Assembly (NCBI GenBank): GCA_018665385.1
Contig: JABJDN010000201.1
Span: forward strand, 1 to 16,822
Origin: Phycisphaerae bacterium
GTDB taxonomy: Bacteria; Planctomycetota; Phycisphaerae; Phycisphaerales; SM1A02
Direction of reading: 5' to 3'
DNA length: 16,822 nucleotides
Both the position numbers and the translations under genes were made by a program. Below, piece after piece: positions 7,792-13,904 of the stretch (its first letter is position 1; each line of letters opens with the position of its first letter). The notes beneath the pieces are model-generated. The model was given only the letters and a program-made list of their open reading frames with translations, made no database searches and was not told where the DNA came from.

Positions 7792-8766
7792 ATGGCAAAT
7801 GTTCAAAAATCTAGTGATACAGCAATGTCCATCGGCGATCATATCGAGGAGCTACGAATACGTATTATCTGGTCGATAATTCCCCCGTTGCCACTCGCTA
7901 TTCTTTTCTTTTTCTTGGCTGATACGATAGTGCGATGGTTCCTTATTCCTTTGCATATTGTTCTTGAAGACCACGGGCTACCAACGCACGTGCAAGTGTT
8001 AAGCCCACCAGAATTTCTACTCGCAGAAATGAAAATTGCCCTCGGTGCTGCGATACTCACAGCTGGTCCATGGATTCTTATTCAACTATGGAAATTTGTT
8101 TCACCAGGGTTACACATTCATGAACGAAGATTTGTGTATTTCTTGATTCCACTAAGCACATTGCTTGGTGCAGGCGGCTTGCTGTTGATGTACTTTTTCA
8201 TGTTGCCAGTCATACTTGATTTCATGGTATCGCTTGCTGGGCACGTTGAAGTTGCCGTACAAACTATAACCATCGGCGAAAGTATCTCTAGTGTTTCGTA
8301 CCCTTTCCTAGAGGCGCAACCCACCTTTGCTGCTGCAGGCGACGCGTGGGTGAAAATGCCAGAAGGTGTACTGCATATTGCAATTCCAACAACAGATGGA
8401 ACATCGCTCACGACCCTGACTGCACCTTTGAATAATGGTTCGCTCATCTCTCAACAATTTCAATTGAGTACATACTTGGGCTTTGTCATCATGTTGATGT
8501 TCTCCATTGCAATTGCATTCCAGTTACCTGTTGTCATGCTTCTACTTGGGTGGCTAGGAGTCGCAAGAGCAGATTGGCTACGAAAAAATCGGCGGTATGC
8601 GGTGCTTATTCTTGCCGTTATCTCTGCCTTCATCACGCCCCAAGATGTCATTTCGATGCTCATGATGCTTATTCCTTTGTACCTTTTATACGAACTTGGA
8701 ATTCAACTCATTGTGTGGGTACCAACAAGCAAAGTAGCGGGCGATAAGAACCATGACGATGCATGA
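7792..8766 (+). CDS. tatC: Sec-independent protein translocase subunit TatC, with enlarged periplasmic loop
   Basis: The 324-residue product is the multi-spanning core of the twin-arginine translocase, which recognises Tat signal peptides and exports folded proteins. Conserved marks are 'DHIEELRIRI' at the cytoplasmic N terminus (16-25), 'SPPEFLLAEMKIALGAAI' (71-88), 'QLWKFVSPGLHIHERR' with the conserved glutamate (98-113), 'DWLRKNRRYA' and 'FITPQDVISM'. Six hydrophobic segments fit the TatC fold. E. coli TatC has about 258 residues; the excess here is mostly a polar segment at about 155-222, between helices three and four, on the periplasmic side. I chose the ATG at 7792 over an upstream TTG. 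It overlaps tadA by 14 nt. The amidase at 2709-3434 is a likely client. tatA is not in the window. Confidence 0.93.
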   Translation: MANVQKSSDTAMSIGDHIEELRIRIIWSIIPPLPLAILFFFLADTIVRWFLIPLHIVLEDHGLPTHVQVLSPPEFLLAEMKIALGAAILTAGPWILIQLWKFVSPGLHIHERRFVYFLIPLSTLLGAGGLLLMYFFMLPVILDFMVSLAGHVEVAVQTITIGESISSVSYPFLEAQPTFAAAGDAWVKMPEGVLHIAIPTTDGTSLTTLTAPLNNGSLISQQFQLSTYLGFVIMLMFSIAIAFQLPVVMLLLGWLGVARADWLRKNRRYAVLILAVISAFITPQDVISMLMMLIPLYLLYELGIQLIVWVPTSKVAGDKNHDDA

Positions 8767-9205
8767 TGAGACGATGATGCGGAATGCTATTGCGCTCGCA
8801 CATCAAGCCTCTGCATTGGAAGAAGTTCCAATTGGTGCAGTTATTTATTGCGACGGCGTTGTCGTTGGTGAAGGCTTTAACACAAAAGAAACCACCAATG
8901 ATCCAACAAGACATGCCGAGATGAACGCGATCACAGATGCGTCAAAACGTTTGGGACGATGGCGACTACACGACTGCACGCTCGTTGTTACATTAGAGCC
9001 TTGTCCAATGTGCGCTGGTGCTATTGTGAACGCGCGACTCGATCGCGTAGTATTTGGAGCAAGCGATCAAAAATCTGGTGCGTGTAGAACGCTCTATAAA
9101 ATTGCAGATGACCCAAGGCTAAACCATCGATGCGAAGTTACAGGCGGCGTTCTTGAAGAAGAATGTGTTGGGTTATTGCAAGCGTTCTTTACAGATCGCC
9201 GGTAA
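8753..9205 (+). CDS. tadA: tRNA-specific adenosine deaminase (TadA)
   Basis: The 150-residue product is a zinc-dependent CDA-fold deaminase. It should convert A34 to inosine in the anticodon of tRNA-Arg(ACG). The catalytic 'HAEMNAI' motif (H54, E56) and the zinc-binding 'PCPMC' (C84, C87) are intact, with 'EEVPIGAVI' at 23-31 and 'FGASDQKSGACRT' as in TadA. Length and motifs match TadA rather than guanine or cytosine deaminases, though these share the fold. The first ATG is at 8753, overlapping the end of tatC by 14 nt; a second ATG two codons later is also possible. The 3' end overlaps truD on the opposite strand by 17 nt. Confidence 0.92.
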   Translation: MTMHDETMMRNAIALAHQASALEEVPIGAVIYCDGVVVGEGFNTKETTNDPTRHAEMNAITDASKRLGRWRLHDCTLVVTLEPCPMCAGAIVNARLDRVVFGASDQKSGACRTLYKIADDPRLNHRCEVTGGVLEEECVGLLQAFFTDRR

Positions 9206-10373
9206 GAAGCGCTTCAACAACTACCGTTGCATAGCTTCCTGCGGGTAAATCAAACTGTACGCTTACACAATCTTTTTCTAAGGAAATCGCAGTGTTTTTG
9301 AGTGGAACGCAAAGTGGTCTACGCTCACCTTCAGCGAACTTCTTCATGCCAATCAAGTGCTCTTCTGTAACGCCAAAGCCGTCAAGTACTTCTTGTTCCA
9401 TACGTTCTATATCCGCAGATGGGTGCCTCATTTTTGAACCCCACAGCGGGCCGCTCGGCGATATTAAAAACTGCATACTTCGCTCGACAATTTCAGGCGA
9501 ACCAACTTCTTCTAGAGCAATTTCAAAAGTCCTACCCCCACCATCAAGTTTCCATACCAAATCACCTTCTACAATAGTGTTGAACGAGTTTGCTGCAACA
9601 CGTCGTTTCAAAACCTCATTAAAAATAAGCGCCTGAAAGGCATTCACACAAAGTTTTGAAAGAGTGTGTGGAATTGTTTTGCAAACTTGCTCTGCAGACT
9701 TCCCCCTTGCAAGTGCCTCTAAAATGTTTCGCTGCGCTGGTTGGCCAAACGGCCACGCATCCAATGCGTTTTGGAATTCTCCCGCGTCCGCTAATTCGTG
9801 ATGGCGGTCTGTACCTGCAAGAAGTACAGCAATAACTTTGTCCCATTCTTTTGTAATGATATATTGCCCCACGAACTGGTTGTCATTTTTATTTCCAAAC
9901 CGTTGCGGGCCAAATGCATTGGGCAATCCGTTTCTTTGCAATGCTTGCAACCGTTGTTCAAGACAATTAAAATTTTCCTTAAGCACTTCACGCAAACGCA
10001 GTGTAAATTTGTTCCCCATCAAATGGCCTGCGCGGAGTTTGTTTTTATGCCACGAATGCGTGCAAATTTTAATCCCACCTATTGAATCTGGTACTGAAAC
10101 TGTTTGACCTGGCAGATGCACCGATACCCACTGGGAAGTAATTGCTTTTAAATCTTTTCTTCCTGCAGAACCAATATGGCGTTTCTTAACACCGAAATAT
10201 GTGGCAATGTGTCGGATGAGATGCTCATGCGACATGTTCGTTTTTTGAACATGCAAATACAAATGTTCACCTTCACCGCAAGGTTCGTACAGTGGAATCT
10301 CTTCCACAATAAAATCTTCTGACGATGACTTAAGCACTCCGTGAATGTGGGTTTTACTACCAGCCAAAGTCAT
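9189..10373 (-). CDS. truD: tRNA pseudouridine(13) synthase (TruD)
   Basis: The product has 394 residues if the ATG at 10371-10373 is used. TruD isomerises U13 of certain tRNAs to pseudouridine. Visible family motifs are 'SSSEDFIVEEIPLY' near the N terminus, 'SAGRKDLKAITSQW' carrying the catalytic aspartate D74, 'NAFGPQRFGN', 'FQALIFNEVLKRR' and 'GPLWGSKM'. The start is uncertain: ATGs at 10391 and 10421 are in frame and none has a clear ribosome-binding site. I chose the one giving a normal distance to the first motif and the smallest overlap (17 nt) with the upstream DUF151 gene. The gene converges on tadA with overlapping 3' ends and no terminator. Confidence 0.9.
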   Translation of the reverse strand: MTLAGSKTHIHGVLKSSSEDFIVEEIPLYEPCGEGEHLYLHVQKTNMSHEHLIRHIATYFGVKKRHIGSAGRKDLKAITSQWVSVHLPGQTVSVPDSIGGIKICTHSWHKNKLRAGHLMGNKFTLRLREVLKENFNCLEQRLQALQRNGLPNAFGPQRFGNKNDNQFVGQYIITKEWDKVIAVLLAGTDRHHELADAGEFQNALDAWPFGQPAQRNILEALARGKSAEQVCKTIPHTLSKLCVNAFQALIFNEVLKRRVAANSFNTIVEGDLVWKLDGGGRTFEIALEEVGSPEIVERSMQFLISPSGPLWGSKMRHPSADIERMEQEVLDGFGVTEEHLIGMKKFAEGERRPLCVPLKNTAISLEKDCVSVQFDLPAGSYATVVVEALLTGDL

Positions 10374-10791
10374 CAGGTGTTTCTGGTGCATCGAGATCTT
10401 TTTCAACCTCGTCAAGTACATGTTCTTCTACAAAAATGGGAACCTGAACAGCGACGCCAAGAGCAATTGCATCAGATGGCCTGCTATCAATAACGATAAC
10501 TGCCTCAGCCTCCTGAATGAACAATTTGGCAAAAAATGTGCCGTCGGTTAAATCGTCAATGACGATTTTTTGCAGAGTTCCGCCAAGTGTTTGTATAACA
10601 TCTGCGAGTAGTTCGTGTGTTTGGGGCCGCTCTGGTTCGATACCTTTTAGACGGCGATCAATGGCGTATGCTTCGGGTTTCCCAACAACAATTGGAAACC
10701 TTCGCGTTCCGTTGACTTCGTGCAATTCAATGAACTGGGCGTCCGAGATCTCGCGGATGAGTATTCGTGATAATTCCATTTCTACAAGCAT
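10357..10791 (-). CDS. Bifunctional nuclease-domain (DUF151/BFN) protein
   Basis: With the ATG at 10789-10791 the protein has 144 residues, the normal size for a single BFN domain. It shows the family core: 'FPIVVGKPEAYAIDRRLKGI' (32-51), 'RPQTHELLADVI' (55-66), 'DGTFFAKL' (83-90), 'SRPSDAIALGV' (103-113) and 'PIFVEEHVLDE'. Some members of the family have been reported to have DNase/RNase activity, but the role in bacteria is poorly known. ATGs at 10804 and 10777 are alternatives; the chosen one gives 'MLVEMELSRI', a common opening as I remember the family. It is divergent from metK and overlaps truD by 17 nt, so the two are probably co-transcribed. Confidence 0.85.
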   Translation of the reverse strand: MLVEMELSRILIREISDAQFIELHEVNGTRRFPIVVGKPEAYAIDRRLKGIEPERPQTHELLADVIQTLGGTLQKIVIDDLTDGTFFAKLFIQEAEAVIVIDSRPSDAIALGVAVQVPIFVEEHVLDEVEKDLDAPETPDDFGW

Positions 10792-10801
10792 AGCGAGGTG
10801 T

Positions 10802-10807
10802 ATCATA
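10802..10807 (-). promoter_or_regulatory. Possible -10 box of the DUF151 gene
   Basis: TATGAT on the minus strand ends 10 nt before the chosen ATG, again implying a very short leader. No -35 match is visible. If translation instead starts at the ATG of 10804-10806, this box is inside the gene. Confidence 0.25.
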
Positions 10808-10841
10808 CGACCCTTTATGCATCGCTTTTTACCGGCATATA

Positions 10842-10850
10842 TGCTATTAT
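10842..10850 (+). promoter_or_regulatory. Candidate extended -10 promoter of metK
   Basis: TGCTATTAT fits an extended -10 element (TG-n-TATTAT), 28 nt before the metK ATG, giving a leader of about 22 nt. The -35 region is not recognisable, as extended -10 promoters allow. The leader is too short for a SAM riboswitch. Confidence 0.45.
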
Positions 10851-10878
10851 TCGGATTAATGAATAAAGGCACCGATCT

Positions 10879-12081
10879 ATGACACACCAAACACATCTTT
10901 TCACTTCTGAATCCGTATCAATGGGGCATCCTGACAAGGTTTCTGACCAAATATCAGATGCCATTCTTGATGAAATGTTACAAGTAGATCCAAACAGTCG
11001 TGTAGCAGTAGAAACGCTCGTTACGACTGGACTTGTTGTAGTTGCTGGTGAGGTAACGTGCGACGGATATGTTGATATCCCAACGGTAGTGCGTAATACC
11101 ATTCGACGAATCGGGTATACCGATGCGAACCTTGGGTTTGACGCAGATAGTTGCGCAGTCATGGTCACGCTAGATAAGCAATCCCCTGATATTGGCCAAG
11201 GTGTCGACGTCGATTCTGGTCTCCATAAAGAACAAGGCGCTGGCGATCAGGGTCTTATGTTTGGCTATGCGTGCAAAGACACCGAGTCACTCATGCCCCT
11301 TGCAATAGACCTTTCCCACTTACTTGTAGCCAAACAAGCAGAAGTGCGCCAAGCTGGGACGATTCCTGAACTTCGCCCTGATGCAAAAAGCCAAGTCACT
11401 GTTGAATACGATGGCAATGAACCACGACGCGTAACTGCTGTTGTGCTTTCGACCCAACACGGCCCAATGTGGTCAGAAAACCAAGCAGGTTTATCCGATG
11501 CGGTTATTGAACATGTCATCAAACCAGTACTTGGTGCTTGGTGGAATGAAGATATCACTATTCACGTAAACCCTACAGGTAAATTTGAAATAGGTGGACC
11601 AAAAGGCGATTGCGGTCTTACTGGTCGAAAAATAATCGTTGATACATACGGTGGCCGAGGCCGCCACGGTGGTGGTGCTTTCTCCGGCAAAGACCCAAGT
11701 AAAGTAGACCGTTCAGCTGCGTATATGGCTCGTTACATTGCAAAAAATATTGTTGCTGCTGACCTAGCCGATTGTTGCGAAATACAACTCAGTTACGCTA
11801 TCGGAGTTGCTGAACCTGTTTCTATATTTGTAGATTGCCAAGGCACTGCAAAAATGGACGAGGTTGCGATTGCGGAGCTTGTAACGAAAACCTTTGACCT
11901 TACTCCAACCGGCATCATTTCTTCGCTTGGCTTGTTGGCTCCAATCTACGCACACAGTGCATACCACGGTCACTTTGGTCGTACGCCTGATGAGGGTTGT
12001 ATCGGTTCATTTTCATGGGAAAAAACGGATAAAGCTGACATGTTAAAGAACGCTTGCAATTCCACAGCAGCAACAAAATAA
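10879..12081 (+). CDS. metK: S-adenosylmethionine synthetase (MetK)
   Basis: The 400-residue product makes S-adenosylmethionine from methionine and ATP. Diagnostic motifs are 'SESVSMGHPDKVSDQISDA' (10-28), 'GAGDQGLMFGY' (120-130) and the glycine-rich 'GGGAFSGKDPSKVDRSAAY' (264-282), all intact. E. coli MetK has 384 residues, so length is normal. The ATG at 10879 places the first motif at the usual distance. The start has only a weak purine-rich stretch (AAAGG) upstream. The TAA stop shares one base with the ATG of the downstream methyltransferase gene (TAATG), pairing the methyl-donor enzyme with an enzyme that uses it. Confidence 0.97.
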   Translation: MTHQTHLFTSESVSMGHPDKVSDQISDAILDEMLQVDPNSRVAVETLVTTGLVVVAGEVTCDGYVDIPTVVRNTIRRIGYTDANLGFDADSCAVMVTLDKQSPDIGQGVDVDSGLHKEQGAGDQGLMFGYACKDTESLMPLAIDLSHLLVAKQAEVRQAGTIPELRPDAKSQVTVEYDGNEPRRVTAVVLSTQHGPMWSENQAGLSDAVIEHVIKPVLGAWWNEDITIHVNPTGKFEIGGPKGDCGLTGRKIIVDTYGGRGRHGGGAFSGKDPSKVDRSAAYMARYIAKNIVAADLADCCEIQLSYAIGVAEPVSIFVDCQGTAKMDEVAIAELVTKTFDLTPTGIISSLGLLAPIYAHSAYHGHFGRTPDEGCIGSFSWEKTDKADMLKNACNSTAATK

Positions 12082-13376
12082 TGGCATGTCCACGCGATGT
12101 TGTCACGAGGCGACTCGCTGGGCAATTTAAACGTTTTCCGTCTATCGACGTAACACCGCTTCTTGTAGATGAACTCGATGGAAGAGATGCTGGCCTTGCT
12201 CGTGCTATTGATCACGCAGTACACCGCCGTTGGTATTCGCTTGCAGCAATCATCTCGCATACAAGTAGCAGAAAACTCCACACTCTCGATGCCCAAGTTG
12301 GTGCAACACTCCTCGTCGCCACCGCCCAACTATTACTGCTCGATAGAATTCCAGACCATGCAGTTATTCATAGTGCAGTAGAGTGGGTAAAATCAAAAGG
12401 CGATAACCCTCGCGCTGCTGGTTTTGTAAATGCTGTGCTTCGAAAAATTACACGCATCCGCGGAGAAAAAATTCAAAAGGGAATCATCGGAGAAGCCCAT
12501 CATTTCTTGCGGGGCGACGGAAGTGCTTGGGAACTTGTTGAGCCTGTATTCAAAAACGACACTTCTGGGCAAACAGGTTTTTCCGTTAAATCGTGGAAAC
12601 GGATGGCTGAAGAGTTTGGCGCAGAACTTGCAACAACTCTCGCAAGCAATAGCCTTGTAGAACCACCAATCATAGTTACCAATTCTGGTAGTGATCCATT
12701 ACCAAGCGAAGTTATTCCCCACACTCTGCAGGGTTTTGGAATTGTGCCCGGCGATTTTTCACTTATTGAACTCTTTGAGGCGAACCAAACGTTACGCGTG
12801 CAGGACCCAACTTCTGCAAATTCGCTCTCGCTTGCAAAAACACTTTCACCGCGTAGAATTCTTGATCTTTGCGCAGGACGAGGGACGAAAACAAAACAAT
12901 TGCGAGCAATGTTTCCCGATGCATACATTGGCGCAACAGAACCGAATGAGCCCCGCAGAGAATCGTTGCATGAAATAGCAGACGAATATAACATCGCTGT
13001 ATATACGCCAGAAACCCAAGGTCCAACTGAGCCTTTCGATCTTATACTTGTAGATGCGCCGTGCTCCAACTCCGGTGTTTTTGCTCGAAGACCCGAAGCA
13101 AAATACAGATACAACAATAAAAGTATTGATTCTGTCGTGGACCTTCAGAGAGAAATACTTGATGAAGCAGTAGAAGTCTTGTTGCCAAAGGGGCACCTTC
13201 TGTATGCAACGTGCAGTGTGGATGATGCTGAAAACGAGGGGCAAGCAAACTGGCTTTCAACCAAGAAGAAACTCCTCCATTGCGAACAACTAAGAACACT
13301 CCCTTCTGGGTGCCCTGGCTCTGACCCAGCTTCTTGGCACGATGGCGGATACGCCGTGCTTATGCAAGCGCAATAG
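12081..13376 (+). CDS. rsmB: 16S rRNA (cytosine-C5) methyltransferase, RsmB/Sun family
   Basis: The 431-residue product has an N-terminal NusB-like helical domain (about 1-130, with 'AVIHSAVEWVKSKGDNPRAA' and 'GFVNAVLRKI') and a C-terminal SAM-dependent methyltransferase domain. Both family cysteines are present: C328 in 'VDAPCSNSGVFARRPEAKYR' and C378 in 'YATCSVDDAEN', the latter the expected nucleophile. 'VQDPTSA' (240-246) is also typical. SAM motif I reads 'DLCAGRGTKTKQL' instead of the usual DLCAAPGGKT. The likely target is C967 of 16S rRNA by E. coli numbering; other m5C RNA targets cannot be excluded. Translation starts at the ATG overlapping the metK stop and is probably coupled to it, since no ribosome-binding site is visible. 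Confidence 0.87.
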   Translation: MACPRDVVTRRLAGQFKRFPSIDVTPLLVDELDGRDAGLARAIDHAVHRRWYSLAAIISHTSSRKLHTLDAQVGATLLVATAQLLLLDRIPDHAVIHSAVEWVKSKGDNPRAAGFVNAVLRKITRIRGEKIQKGIIGEAHHFLRGDGSAWELVEPVFKNDTSGQTGFSVKSWKRMAEEFGAELATTLASNSLVEPPIIVTNSGSDPLPSEVIPHTLQGFGIVPGDFSLIELFEANQTLRVQDPTSANSLSLAKTLSPRRILDLCAGRGTKTKQLRAMFPDAYIGATEPNEPRRESLHEIADEYNIAVYTPETQGPTEPFDLILVDAPCSNSGVFARRPEAKYRYNNKSIDSVVDLQREILDEAVEVLLPKGHLLYATCSVDDAENEGQANWLSTKKKLLHCEQLRTLPSGCPGSDPASWHDGGYAVLMQAQ

Positions 13377-13379
13377 TTC

Positions 13380-13408
13380 TTGGCAATTGACGTATAGAGT
13401 GTTACAAT
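13380..13408 (+). promoter_or_regulatory. Promoter of the PTS EIIA gene
   Basis: TTGGCA (13380-13385) and TACAAT (13403-13408) are separated by exactly 17 bp. This is the best sigma-70 promoter match in the window and lies in the 60 bp gap after rsmB. Transcription would start about 20 nt before the ATG. Confidence 0.6.
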
Positions 13409-13436
13409 CTCACTCTTACCGTTTTTGGAAACAAAC

Positions 13437-13904
13437 ATGAATCTGCTCGACCTCCTTAATGAAAAAACAATGATTGCTCCGTTGCAGGCAACAGAGAAGC
13501 AAGGCGCTATTTGCGAACTTATCGAAGTTCTAGCATCGCATAATCTCATTTCTGATGCAGATGCAATTTGCCAAGTTGTCTGGGAACGCGAGTTGCAACG
13601 CACAACCGGCATTGGCGAGGGCTTAGCAATTCCACACGGCAGATGCGACAAACTTGATTCAATGGTTATGGCAATGGGAAGACCAGCGACTCCTATCGAT
13701 TTCGCTAGTCCAGACAAACGCCCAGTTGAGCTAATTATCTTACTTGTTTCTCCTACGGAAAACACATCGGACCATATTCAGGCCCTTGGAAGAATTAGCC
13801 GGCTCATGGTTGATAGATCCTTCCGCGAAGCTTCTTACGCAACTGAAGATTCGAAAACGCTCTTTGATCTTTTTAAAGAAACGCTGACAGCCCAGCTCGC
13901 TTAG
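13437..13904 (+). CDS. PTS EIIA domain protein (fructose/PtsN type)
   Basis: The 155-residue product is a single PTS EIIA type-2 domain. The phosphorylatable histidine is H67 in 'GIGEGLAIPHGRC', the hallmark of the family, and 'RPVELIILLVSPTE' with 'HIQALGRISRLM' follows as expected. There are no EIIB or EIIC domains or genes nearby, so a regulatory PtsN-like role is more likely than sugar transport. Its phosphate donor (EI and HPr/NPr) is not in the window. The ATG at 13437-13439 is preferred to an upstream TTG; GGAAA 5-9 nt before it may act as a weak ribosome-binding site. It has its own promoter and ends exactly where the convergent Fe-S gene ends. Confidence 0.88.
   Translation: MNLLDLLNEKTMIAPLQATEKQGAICELIEVLASHNLISDADAICQVVWERELQRTTGIGEGLAIPHGRCDKLDSMVMAMGRPATPIDFASPDKRPVELIILLVSPTENTSDHIQALGRISRLMVDRSFREASYATEDSKTLFDLFKETLTAQLA

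Noticed and set aside
10792..10878. SAM riboswitch upstream of metK
   Set aside because: The gap to the divergent gene is under 90 bp and the predicted leader is about 22 nt, too short for any known SAM riboswitch class.
12500..13117. Open frame of 205 codons antisense to rsmB
   Set aside because: It is fully covered by the well-supported methyltransferase gene and resembles no protein family.
13145..13765. Open frame of 206 codons antisense to the rsmB end and EIIA gene
   Set aside because: It crosses two real genes and the EIIA promoter and has no recognisable motifs.
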